From NCBI GenBank assembly GCA_018433885.1, contig JAHDQK010000026.1, positions 1 to 50,594 of the forward strand: DNA of 50,594 nucleotides. Direction: 5' to 3'. The first letter of the stretch is position 1. Every line of letters begins with the position of its first letter. Under the pieces are notes generated by a model. It did no database searches. It was not told where the DNA came from and saw only the letters and a list, made by a program, of their open reading frames with translations. Of the stretch, positions 15,501 through 25,164 are shown one piece after another. The position numbers and the translations under genes were made by a program. The DNA comes from Candidatus Cloacimonadota bacterium (GTDB lineage Bacteria > Cloacimonadota > Cloacimonadia > Cloacimonadales > Cloacimonadaceae).

Positions 15501-17576
15501 ATGAATAGATTGGATGAGAAGATCAATGAGCATTTTCAGGGCTTGGTAGTCCGGAAAGACCTGGTCAAAGCCGTAAAGGGCAATGCCATCGTACCTACCT
15601 ATGTGCTGGAATACCTATTGGGGCAGTATTGTGCCACTTCTGATGAAGCGGAGATTCAGGCTGGAATCGAGACAGTTAAAAGCATCCTGGAGAAGCATTA
15701 CGTGCACAGACGGGATGCCGAACTAACCAAGTCCAACGTGCGTGAATCACGGATCAATAAGGTGATAGACAAGATCGCCGTGACCCTCAACGAGAAGAAG
15801 GACTGCTATCAAGCAAGCTTTTCCAATATGGGGATATCTAAAGTTGTGGTGAGTTCCGAGATCGTGAAGAACCATCCCAAGCTTTTGGTGAGCGGAGTGT
15901 GGTGCATCGCTGAGCTTGAATACAGCTATACCGAGGATAGAGACAGCAGTCCCTGGCTACTGAACTCTATCAAGCCGATCCAGATGTCCCGCTTCGATAT
16001 GGATAGCTTTCTACAGAAACGCTCTGAGTTTACCAGTGATGAGTGGATAGATCTATTGATCCAAAGTATCGGCTTCAATCCGGAGTTCATGAGCAGACGC
16101 TTGAAACTGATGCAGCTAACCAGGCTGGTACCATATTGCGAAAGGAACTACAACCTGATCGAGTTGGGTCCCAAAGGAACCGGTAAGTCGCATATTTATT
16201 CTGAGTTCTCACCCCATGGTATATTGATTTCTGGAGGTGAGGTCTCAGTCCCCAAGCTCTTTGTGAACAATTCCAACGGCAGAATAGGATTGGTGGGATT
16301 CTGGGATGTGGTGGCCTTTGATGAGTTTGCAGGACGCAAGAAGAAAGCAGATAAGGCCTTAGTAGATATCATGAAGAACTACATGGCTAATAAGACTTTC
16401 TCCCGTGGTATTGAAACCTTGGGTGCAGAAGCTTCCATGACCTTTGTGGGTAATACTCAGCATAACGTGGCCTACATGCTGAAGCACTCTGATCTGTTTA
16501 GTGAACTGCCGGAGCAATACTATGATTCCGCCTATCTGGACAGGTTGCATGGTTACCTGCCGGGCTGGGAAGTGCCTATCATCCGTGGTGAGATGTTCTC
16601 TTCCGGTTATGGCTTTGTGGTGGATTATCTGGCAGAGATCCTGCGTGCCTTTCGCAATCAAGATTTTTCTGCCCTTTATCGTGAACATTTCGAACTGGTT
16701 TCAGACATTTCCACTCGTGACCGGGATGGGGTGCAGAAGACCTTCTCTGGCTTGATGAAGGTGATCTATCCCAATCAGGTGGCATCAAAGGACGAGATCA
16801 CGGAACTGCTTGAGTACGCAATGGAGAACCGCAAGCGGGTGAAAGACCAATTGATGCGTATAGACAAGACCTATGAAGCCGTGCGCTTCGCTTATACAGA
16901 CAAGGAAGAGAAACTGCATTTCGTGAAGACTGCCGAGGAGATTCAGTATCCATCCTACTACTATGGCAAGGAAGGCCCCACAGAAGACGATAAAGAGCCC
17001 CAGGGAGAGCAAACAAGCGAAACTGGTGGTAGCGAAATTCTTAGCGGTAATAATGAAAGTGACAAAGAAGATCTAAAACCTAACACCCAAAACCTAACAC
17101 CTCAAAACATCGCCATCCAGGATAACCAGACCGGGATCTCCTATCGCAGGCTCTTTGCCAGGTATCTGAAGGGCTCCAAGAGGATCGAGATCAAAGACCC
17201 CTTTATCGGCTCCTTCTACCAATGCCGCAATCTGATGGAATTCATGGAGGTGGTGGCTGCCATAAAGAGCGATGCCGATGAGGTTGCAGTCCATCTGATA
17301 ACCAAACACAGCGAGTATCAGGACTCCAATCAAGAGGAGTATTTCCGCCAGATAGAAAGCTCCTGCAGCAAGGTTGGAATCACTTTCACCTACGAAATCG
17401 ATGATACCATCCATGATCGCTACATCAAAAGCGATAATGGCTGGAAGATCGTATTGGGTAGGGGCCTGGATATTTTTAACAAATTCGACGACAAAGACGC
17501 CTTTGCGATTGAGAACAGGAATCAAAGATACCGAAAGTGCCGAGCGTTTGAAGTGACGTATGTGAGGTTATCATAA
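15501..17576 (+). CDS. brxL: BREX Lon-like ATPase BrxL
   Basis: A 691-residue AAA+ protein of the BrxL family, the type 1 BREX signature, in the usual last position. The Walker A motif LGPKGTGKSH is near residue 222, with the Walker B block VVAFDEFAG near 275. A C-terminal Lon-protease-like domain follows a low-complexity linker (about 490-530) that contains a heptamer-repeat insertion (LKPNTQNLTP). AGGAG is 5 nt from ATG 15501, which is therefore preferred to ATG 15498. BrxL forms ring-shaped DNA-binding assemblies in studied systems. The TAA stop overlaps the RecQ start as TAATG. Confidence 0.92.
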   Translation: MNRLDEKINEHFQGLVVRKDLVKAVKGNAIVPTYVLEYLLGQYCATSDEAEIQAGIETVKSILEKHYVHRRDAELTKSNVRESRINKVIDKIAVTLNEKKDCYQASFSNMGISKVVVSSEIVKNHPKLLVSGVWCIAELEYSYTEDRDSSPWLLNSIKPIQMSRFDMDSFLQKRSEFTSDEWIDLLIQSIGFNPEFMSRRLKLMQLTRLVPYCERNYNLIELGPKGTGKSHIYSEFSPHGILISGGEVSVPKLFVNNSNGRIGLVGFWDVVAFDEFAGRKKKADKALVDIMKNYMANKTFSRGIETLGAEASMTFVGNTQHNVAYMLKHSDLFSELPEQYYDSAYLDRLHGYLPGWEVPIIRGEMFSSGYGFVVDYLAEILRAFRNQDFSALYREHFELVSDISTRDRDGVQKTFSGLMKVIYPNQVASKDEITELLEYAMENRKRVKDQLMRIDKTYEAVRFAYTDKEEKLHFVKTAEEIQYPSYYYGKEGPTEDDKEPQGEQTSETGGSEILSGNNESDKEDLKPNTQNLTPQNIAIQDNQTGISYRRLFARYLKGSKRIEIKDPFIGSFYQCRNLMEFMEVVAAIKSDADEVAVHLITKHSEYQDSNQEEYFRQIESSCSKVGITFTYEIDDTIHDRYIKSDNGWKIVLGRGLDIFNKFDDKDAFAIENRNQRYRKCRAFEVTYVRLS
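17073..17102 (-). repeat. inverted heptamer repeat inside brxL
   Basis: CTAAAACCTAACACC followed by CAAAACCTAACACC is read in frame as LKPNTQNLTP in the linker before the C-terminal domain. It corresponds to the right half of the composite elements in pglX and uses the same reading frame. Confidence 0.8.
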
Positions 17577-19684
17577 TGAATACGGAGCAGATTCGTGATA
17601 GGGCTAGGCAGTTAATCAAACAGATGTTTGGCACATCTGCGGAATTCCGTCCTGGACAACTTGAGGCTATTGAGCATATCCTTAATAAAAGTGGCAGGCT
17701 TCTGATCGTACAGAAAACTGGCTGGGGTAAGAGTGTAGTCTATTTTATCATGACCAAGATAAATCGAGAACTTGGTAAAGGCCCCACATTAATCATATCA
17801 CCGCTCTTGGCACTGATGCGTAATCAGATCTATAACGCCAATAAACTTGGTTTGAGAGCCGCTACCATCAATTCATCAAACACCAAGGAGTGGGAGCAGG
17901 TTCAAAATGGTCTTAAAAATAACTTATATGACCTCCTGCTAATATCACCAGAACGTTTGTCCAGTCAGAACTTTCTACCAGAGATCGTTCCAGCAATAGG
18001 CAGGATTGGTGCGTTTGTTGTTGATGAAGTTCATTGTATATCGGATTGGGGACATGATTTTAGGCCGGATTATCGGCGTATCAAGAGTATCATTAGCAAT
18101 GTATTCACCGGTATTCCTATTGTTGGCACAACAGCCACGGCCAATAACAGAGTTGTAAAAGATTTGGAAGATCAACTTGGATCAGGTTTTACAATTATGA
18201 GGGGTAAGCTTAACCGGTCGGGATTGAAACTTCAGAACATCGTTTTACCAACTATAGCCGAAAGGCTTGCCTGGCTCGCTGATACCATACCTAAACTAAA
18301 AGGGTCTGGGATTGTTTACTGCCTAACCCGGGGAGACGTATTTAGGGTTTCGAACTGGTTGAAACAATGTGGTATAGATTGCCATCATTACTGGGGTGGG
18401 GATGTGCTTGATGACAACAAACAGGATCTTAGCCCAATTCTTGAGCAAAAACTGCTCGATAACAAAATCAAGGTTCTGGTAGCCACCTCAGCTCTAGGGA
18501 TGGGATATGACAAGCCAGATCTGAATTTCGTTATCCATTACCAGGCTCCAGGCTCAGCAATAGCATACTATCAGCAAGTTGGCAGAGCTGGCCGTGAATT
18601 GCCTGAATCTTACGGTGTATTGCTGCATGGTAGTGAGGAGGACGAGATCCTGGATTACTTCATGCGGGAAGCCTTCCCCACCGAAGATGAGGAAAGAGCA
18701 GTTTTGGGTTTTCTTAACACTTTAACCTCGGCAACACAGGGGCAAATCTGCAGAAAGCTAAACATGAGATCATCCCGGCTGGAAAAAGCATTGAAACACC
18801 TGTTAATCGATGGTTATATTGAAAAAAACAAATCTAATTACAGCAGGACGGTGAAGGCATGGACATACGATCAACAGAGGAAGGATCAAGTACAAGCTAT
18901 CCGCATTCGGGAAAGAGAGAGGATGAAAACTTATATCTCTCATGATGGATGTTTAATGAGATTCATTGCAAATGAATTAGACGACCCAACCACTCAGGAT
19001 TGCGGTATTTGTGTGAACTGCAGACAAGGGTTGCTACCAACAAAACCTTCACAAGACACAGTGCAGAAGGCTCTTGAATTTCTGCATCAGGATTATGTAA
19101 TAATAGATCCTCGCAAGAGGTGGCCAAATGGGCTGGAATTGAGTGTGAATTTGCAGAGCAAACCAACAATTGTGATCCCCAAAGATGAAGTTATTGAACA
19201 AGGAAGGGCATTGGGATATTTGGAAAATGCTGGATGGGGAAGTGTTATCAGAAGATGCATCAAGGACAATTCAACTGTGCCCGAGGATGTTATTAACGCA
19301 GCATATTATCTACTAACCAAACAATGGGCTCCAAGTCCCTTTCCTGAATGGATTACTTTTATCCCATCAGTCAATAGATCAAGAGTCATTGTTGATTTTG
19401 CTAAACGACTCGGAGCAAAACTCAGGATCCCGGTCTTGGATGTCATAGCAATTTCAAATTCGTCGAAAATACCCATCTACAAATATGAAAACAGCCAACA
19501 GCAGGTGGAAAACAGTATTAACAACTGGACAGTAAAGTCTCCTATCCGCCAGTCCCCTGTGCTGTTAATAGATGATTTTGTTAATACAAGATGGACATTA
19601 ACAATTGTGGGCAGAATGCTTCGGATCAATGGAACTGACAAAGTATATCCGTTCACGCTAGGGAGTGTAAAAGATACCAAATGA
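17576..19684 (+). CDS. RecQ-family helicase fused to a ComF-like phosphoribosyltransferase domain
   Basis: A 702-residue protein. Residues ~1-340 are a RecQ-type SF2 helicase: FRPGQLEAI (Q-motif region), Walker A-like QKTGWGKS (46-53), DEVH box (150-153), TTATA, motif V ATSALGMGYDKPD and motif VI QQVGRAGRE. A four-cysteine cluster (DGC, then DCGICVNC) is the RecQ zinc site. The last ~150 residues resemble ComF-type phosphoribosyltransferases: IPS...R....AKRLG, LRIPVLDVI, and the PRPP-binding loop LLIDDFVNTRWT (663-674). The start overlaps brxL (TAATG), so it is co-translated with BREX. It is a DNA-unwinding enzyme by family; the role of the transferase domain is unknown. Confidence 0.85.
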   Translation: MNTEQIRDRARQLIKQMFGTSAEFRPGQLEAIEHILNKSGRLLIVQKTGWGKSVVYFIMTKINRELGKGPTLIISPLLALMRNQIYNANKLGLRAATINSSNTKEWEQVQNGLKNNLYDLLLISPERLSSQNFLPEIVPAIGRIGAFVVDEVHCISDWGHDFRPDYRRIKSIISNVFTGIPIVGTTATANNRVVKDLEDQLGSGFTIMRGKLNRSGLKLQNIVLPTIAERLAWLADTIPKLKGSGIVYCLTRGDVFRVSNWLKQCGIDCHHYWGGDVLDDNKQDLSPILEQKLLDNKIKVLVATSALGMGYDKPDLNFVIHYQAPGSAIAYYQQVGRAGRELPESYGVLLHGSEEDEILDYFMREAFPTEDEERAVLGFLNTLTSATQGQICRKLNMRSSRLEKALKHLLIDGYIEKNKSNYSRTVKAWTYDQQRKDQVQAIRIRERERMKTYISHDGCLMRFIANELDDPTTQDCGICVNCRQGLLPTKPSQDTVQKALEFLHQDYVIIDPRKRWPNGLELSVNLQSKPTIVIPKDEVIEQGRALGYLENAGWGSVIRRCIKDNSTVPEDVINAAYYLLTKQWAPSPFPEWITFIPSVNRSRVIVDFAKRLGAKLRIPVLDVIAISNSSKIPIYKYENSQQQVENSINNWTVKSPIRQSPVLLIDDFVNTRWTLTIVGRMLRINGTDKVYPFTLGSVKDTK

Positions 19685-21081
19685 TAATGAATAATGACGC
19701 ACAGGTAATATTTCTCCTAACTTACAAACATTCCAGATCGGATTTGTTGCCCTTAACTGCCCAGGAATATTCAAAGATTGCCTACAAGATCAGAGAAATG
19801 GGATTACCTGGGCCTCAAGCCCTTTTCGGCATGAATGTTGAAGAGATAGCTAAGACAATTGCTGATGATAATGATATGGCTCAGAGAATAAGAAATCTGC
19901 TTGATTTTGGAGGGACAGCCTCGCTTTATACAGAGCGTATTTTCAATCAAGGTATAAAGTTGATCACGAGGACTGATCAGCTTTATCCAGTAAAATTCAA
20001 AATCGTGTTGAGAGACAACACTCCGCCTTATCTATGCTCTGTTGGTAACCCGGAGTTGCTAACCGAATTTCAGAAACCCTACATCGTATCTGCGGATGAT
20101 GTTACCAAGCTCTCTTCTATGAAGATTCCAGAAAATCATGATAATCTGATCTGTCTGATTTCGTCGATAAGATACTGCAAACAGCTTGCTGAAAGGACGA
20201 AATCTTGGGGGAATGTCATCATTATCAGCTCAATCGGTCTCAACAAACTGATTCGGCAACCAGCCATTCGGGAAGCAATACAGAATGGTAAAACTTTTAT
20301 TATGTCCACCAATGTAGTTGATGCCGAAGAGCCAAACTACCATTATCTGTACTTGTATCTAATGGCTTTTACGATATCAACTTCCAGCACGGTAATCCAC
20401 CAACAACACAATGCTAGGGTAACGCAAGTGTTAGATCAAATCCGAAGTTATGAGCATCTGAAAGCAAGACTAGTTTTGGACAAGGAACCAACTATTACTG
20501 GCGGTATCGCAGTAGTCAAAGTAGCCCAGTACGAAAATGAGCAGCCTTCTGATCCCATTGGTGAGATATCTGATTCTCGGAAAGCAGAAATCTACACCAT
20601 TGGCCACAGTAATCATGACGTAACTAAATTGTTGGAATTGCTTGAACTTAATAAAATCGAAATCCTCGTGGATATTCGTTCAGTACCAAGCAGCAAGTAC
20701 GCTACTCAATTTAATCAACAGCAACTGAAACTAAGTCTGAAAGATATTGGCATCAAGTATAAATACATGGGTTCTTCTTTGGGAGGTCGCCCAGAAGACA
20801 AGAGTGTCCTAAGTTCAGATGGTAAAATCATTCGTGAGTACATAGAACAAAAGGACTGGTATCAGATAGGAATCCAGGAGTTGATCAACTTGGCACAGAC
20901 TGGCAAAAAAGTGGCTTTGATGTGTAGCGAAGAGGACCCTACTCATTGCCATAGAGGTTATATTGTGAGCAATACGCTAATTGATAAAGGAATCCAAGTC
21001 TTACACATAAGGGCAAACGGAGAAGCCCAGGACCTGGGACATATAAGTTCACCTACTGATCAGATGGAGATACCGTTATGA
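19681..21081 (+). CDS. DprA-like/DUF488 fusion protein
   Basis: A 466-residue two-domain protein. The N-terminal ~290 residues resemble DprA (DNA-processing, ssDNA-binding, Rossmann-like): LPLTAQEYSKIA near the start, then GIKLITRTDQLYPVKFK and TPPYLCSVGNPELL. However, the usual GSR.....G nucleotide-binding loop after GN is not recognisable. Residues ~303-450 are a DUF488 domain: YTIGHSNHD, VDIRSVPSSKYA, then CSEEDPTHCHR near 415-425. The ATG overlaps the RecQ stop (ATGA). The association with a helicase-transferase suggests handling of foreign or single-stranded DNA; this is inference. Confidence 0.75.
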   Translation: MIMNNDAQVIFLLTYKHSRSDLLPLTAQEYSKIAYKIREMGLPGPQALFGMNVEEIAKTIADDNDMAQRIRNLLDFGGTASLYTERIFNQGIKLITRTDQLYPVKFKIVLRDNTPPYLCSVGNPELLTEFQKPYIVSADDVTKLSSMKIPENHDNLICLISSIRYCKQLAERTKSWGNVIIISSIGLNKLIRQPAIREAIQNGKTFIMSTNVVDAEEPNYHYLYLYLMAFTISTSSTVIHQQHNARVTQVLDQIRSYEHLKARLVLDKEPTITGGIAVVKVAQYENEQPSDPIGEISDSRKAEIYTIGHSNHDVTKLLELLELNKIEILVDIRSVPSSKYATQFNQQQLKLSLKDIGIKYKYMGSSLGGRPEDKSVLSSDGKIIREYIEQKDWYQIGIQELINLAQTGKKVALMCSEEDPTHCHRGYIVSNTLIDKGIQVLHIRANGEAQDLGHISSPTDQMEIPL

Positions 21082-21521
21082 AAAAGCAGATAACCCTTTA
21101 CACGATAGGGTTTGCCCAAAAGAAAGCTAAAGAGTTTTTCACTATTCTAAAAGACAATAACATCAAGACCCTGATAGATGTTCGGCAAAGCAATACAAAT
21201 ATATATGCTGGATTCACAATCAGAGACAACTTGCAGTATTTCCTGAAAGAGATTTGCGATATTGAATATGTAGAGAATAAGATCTTCGCTCCGACAAAAG
21301 AGCTTAGGGATCAGTATCACAAAGATGAAGATTGGCATAAATACGAAAATGGGTATTTGAATTTATTAGAAAGTCGTAACGCTATTGCATCTATAGTCAC
21401 TGACCAAATCGATTCAGCAGTTCTATTATGCTCAGAGCCTGTTGCTGAACATTGCCATCGCAGGCTGGCAGTAGAATACATTGGCAAGCATCTTAATAAT
21501 GTCAGGATAATTCACCTATGA
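21078..21521 (+). CDS. stand-alone DUF488 protein
   Basis: A 147-residue DUF488 protein: LYTIGFAQKKAKEFF, LIDVRQSNTN, and the cysteine/histidine block LLCSEPVAEHCHRR near the C-terminus. The same fold forms the C-terminal half of the preceding gene, but the two are clearly diverged in sequence (SNTNIYAGF here against VPSSKYATQF there). DUF488 proteins have an unproven, possibly nucleic-acid-related, function. The start overlaps the preceding stop (ATGA). Confidence 0.85.
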   Translation: MKKQITLYTIGFAQKKAKEFFTILKDNNIKTLIDVRQSNTNIYAGFTIRDNLQYFLKEICDIEYVENKIFAPTKELRDQYHKDEDWHKYENGYLNLLESRNAIASIVTDQIDSAVLLCSEPVAEHCHRRLAVEYIGKHLNNVRIIHL

Positions 21522-22165
21522 TTTGTCGAATCATTATAACTGGTATTACAAATATGAGTATAGGCTATATTTGCGTAAGCGGTTACGATATGGCTGCGAG
21601 GAAATACATTCGACCAATTATACCAGGTTCACATATCATGGAGTCGTTTCTTAGTTCTTTTAATACTCCGATTGATCTTGGTAGTACAATAGAACTAGAC
21701 TTGTCTTGTACTGAAACACTAGCTTCGCCACCGCACATAGAGGATAATCCCTTTGATACTTCAACTGTGAAAGTCTTGGATTCAATGTCCAGAGTCCAGT
21801 TTCGTAGCTTTATTGAGTCTATAGCAGACGAATCTGTTGAATCCATCTTTGGATATGAAATAGAGTTAATTAACGGGCAACCGATACTGCCAGAAGGATC
21901 AGGAACCAGATCATTAGGTGCTATAATGGGTCGAAAGTGTACTGTTTATTGTGATCACATGGGTAAGTCAAGATGCGATTTTGTTGACCAATCCGGTTAT
22001 GAGTATCGTCACTTACCAATTGTAGGAAGAGATGAATGGATCAAGAAACCAGGAAACTACCTAGATGTTCCGATAAGACTGAGTTTAACGAGGCTGTTTC
22101 AGAAAGACGATGATTCGGAGCCAGTGTACTGGATGCAGGTCAGCGGAGTTATTGCCGCACAATAA
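21518..22165 (+). CDS. probable dual-OB-domain protein, last gene of the module
   Basis: A 215-residue beta-rich protein. The N-terminus (CRIIITGITNMSIGYICVSG, then KYIRPIIPG) and the C-terminal LDVPIRLSLTRLF resemble dual-OB (DuOB) proteins that accompany conflict-system genes. Two OB barrels would give nucleic-acid binding. The start overlaps the DUF488 stop as ATGA, so all four genes of the module are translationally coupled. The family call is from pattern memory only; without it the protein is a conserved hypothetical. Confidence 0.5.
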   Translation: MICRIIITGITNMSIGYICVSGYDMAARKYIRPIIPGSHIMESFLSSFNTPIDLGSTIELDLSCTETLASPPHIEDNPFDTSTVKVLDSMSRVQFRSFIESIADESVESIFGYEIELINGQPILPEGSGTRSLGAIMGRKCTVYCDHMGKSRCDFVDQSGYEYRHLPIVGRDEWIKKPGNYLDVPIRLSLTRLFQKDDDSEPVYWMQVSGVIAAQ

Positions 22166-22316
22166 TATGGCTCCATCTTTGTTTATCCCTTCCATATTGT
22201 AAGCATGATATGCTTGCGTTTAAGTTTCGCATATCGGCCGCACATATAATTGACCGTACCCCATTTTATAGACCAGTTTGTAATGGTGATTCGCTTTGAC
22301 GTTATAGGCATCAATA
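22166..22316. other. spacer after the defence operon
   Basis: About 150 AT-rich bases. AAGCAT-GAT-ATGCTT (22201-22215) is a short hairpin that could end the operon transcript, but there is no good T-run after it. No gene is visible. Confidence 0.4.
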
Positions 22317-22466
22317 ATGGAAAAAGTAGGCATCCAAGTTAGAGCAAAGCAGCTAATAAAACAGATGTTTGGCACATCTGCGGAATTCCGTCCTGGTCAA
22401 CTCGAGGCTATTGAGCATATCCATTTAATAGCTGCCCAAGATAAAAACCCGGCAGAACCGGGTTAA
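22317..22466 (+). pseudogene. truncated 5' remnant of a second RecQ gene
   Basis: ATG 22317 opens a 49-codon frame whose residues ~10-35 (RAKQLIKQMFGTSAEFRPG and on to EHI) match the N-terminus of the RecQ gene at 17576 almost perfectly. DNA identity is very high from 22351 to 22422 with a few changes, three of them synonymous; the first eight codons differ (MEKVGIQV against MNTEQIRD). Homology stops abruptly at 22422. The remaining codons run into the terminator of the opposite gene. It is therefore the broken end of a diverged paralogue, not a functional gene. Confidence 0.8.
22441..22464 (-). terminator. rho-independent terminator of the 133-residue gene
   Basis: On the minus strand AACCCGG-TTCTG-CCGGGTT is followed by TTTAT. 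It lies 22 nt after the stop codon of the gene at 22486-22887. Confidence 0.75.
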
Positions 22467-22485
22467 TCTGGTAGATAGTGATTCG

Positions 22486-22887
22486 TTACTTCTTTTCGAG
22501 CCTGCAGATCAGCTCAGCCATCAGGTTGATCACTTCCTTGTAGTCTCCGCACTCCCAAGCATCATCGGCTCGGGTCTTGATCTCTTCCTCGGTCATCTTC
22601 TCCGACTGCAGCCAGGGTCCCCGGAACTGATTCCACCAGCTTTCATAGTAGAAGTCATCTGCGTCTGGATCATCAACCACCGGATCGTCATCAGCTTCAT
22701 CCAACCCAGTCTTATCCATCTCAATCACTCGCATGGTTGATCCTAACTTCAATACCCCAGTATTCTCTGCCAGGGCTTCGATTGGCTGCTCAGAACCATC
22801 TTCTCTCATCAATACGATCTGGCTGCCTGATTTCGCCATCTGCTCTAGCGTTACCTGCTCTTTGCGATTCTTGTTTTGCTTGGTCAT
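22486..22887 (-). CDS. acidic hypothetical protein
   Basis: A 133-residue protein with a basic N-terminal ~30 residues and a very acidic centre (DEADDDPVVDDPDADD near 65-80), followed by a Trp-rich block (YYESWWNQFRGPW) and a helical C-terminus. No known family is recognised. A strong AGAAGGAG ribosome site precedes ATG 22887 and a good terminator follows, so it is very likely a real gene with its own transcript, convergent to the defence operon. The acidic, DNA-mimic-like composition is notable but proves nothing. Confidence 0.7.
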   Translation of the reverse strand: MTKQNKNRKEQVTLEQMAKSGSQIVLMREDGSEQPIEALAENTGVLKLGSTMRVIEMDKTGLDEADDDPVVDDPDADDFYYESWWNQFRGPWLQSEKMTEEEIKTRADDAWECGDYKEVINLMAELICRLEKK

Positions 22888-23070
22888 CTTGATCTCCTTC
22901 TCGGTTACCCGACTGTTAATTTATGGGTCTACTGTACACCCATCGCAACCGTGGTCAAGTCCTTTCCGCTCAATATGATAAAGAATGTGCAAGAATCTTC
23001 ATTGACAGAAATGCAGCATCATCTCACATTGAAAACAGCCTACAGACCCTACATAGAATGCCCTCCGAGT

Positions 23071-23108
23071 CGTGGGGACACCGCCCGGTGCTCCCCACGG
23101 TTTTTTTA
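23071..23108 (+). terminator. strong rho-independent terminator with no obvious gene
   Basis: CGTGGGGA, a GC-rich loop, TCCCCACG, then G and seven T residues: a textbook terminator on the plus strand. No plus-strand gene ends nearby. A TTGACA (23002-23007) lies ~65 bp upstream, so a short non-coding transcript is possible. Confidence 0.75.
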
Positions 23109-23136
23109 TACTTCAATCTGAGACTGATGAACTGCC

Positions 23137-23345
23137 ATTTGCAGAAATCGTGATATTTTCGTGCTCTTATGGGTACAAACATCAGTTTGGCATCAATATT
23201 CTTCTAACAGACTTGTATGCATGAAGTTGAGGAAAATCATTTGCAGAATTCAGTGAAACTCCATTTGCAGAAATCGTGATACTCGCTCTCCGCTGTTTCA
23301 GCCGATTTGCAGCCAATGTGATAAGATTTGCAGATTTAAGTGAGA
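23137..23345 (+). repeat. five copies of an ATTTGCAG...GTGA motif upstream of gdhA
   Basis: Copies start at 23137, 23239, 23263, 23305 and 23326. Copies 1 and 3 are identical over ATTTGCAGAAATCGTGATA; the others vary in the middle but keep ATTTGCAG and a GTGA eight to ten bases later. The last four are packed within ~107 bp just before the gdhA promoter. Confidence 0.7.
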
Positions 23346-23393
23346 CTCTATAACAGCGAGAAAGGTGAAGCATTTCTTATGCTACGGATTTCC

Positions 23394-24792
<1,399 letters not shown>

Positions 24793-24815
24793 ACCTATAC
24801 CATAAATTGCAATAT

Positions 24816-24844
24816 GGGCGGGATATTTCCCGCCCTTTCTTTTC
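24816..24844 (+). terminator. gdhA terminator
   Basis: GGGCGGG-ATATTT-CCCGCCC followed by a T-rich tail, 23 nt after the gdhA stop. Confidence 0.9.
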
Positions 24845-25164
24845 CTCTCCGAATCATTTAACCTTGAACATTAACTCCAGATCCAGATCTACCCCATTGC
24901 CCGAAGGAATCGCCAAGCTTGATCCAAGCAGTGGATACTGCATCAAGTCAGCTTGGACACTTTCTGCCGACTCGCGTGGTGAAAGAGTGAAACCATGATT
25001 ACCCAAACCGAGTAAATCCGCAGGATATAGCTTACCATCTGGTATATATTTAATAGAAAATCCACTCACAATTTGAGATCAAGCTTGACAATTGGGCTAA
25101 TCTCTGAAAGGAGTACCCTCAGGGTGGTGAGCTTATGGCTGTAATTTAGATTTTGAGGTATATG
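24845..25164. other. intergenic region, possibly with a decayed minus-strand gene
   Basis: About 320 bases. A minus-strand frame from GTG 25069 to 24854 would encode 71 residues ending in a regular alternating stretch (VDLDLELMFKVK) that looks like the last beta-strand of a protein. It has no ribosome site or proper start, so it may be a gene remnant. Nothing else is seen apart from the GAGG ribosome site of the next gene. Confidence 0.35.

Noticed and set aside
22249-22290. Possible flanking repeat of the BREX leader (CCCATTTT...ACCA) marking island ends
   Set aside because: Compared with 2676-2700 only short scattered identities remain; too weak to call an attachment or target-site repeat.
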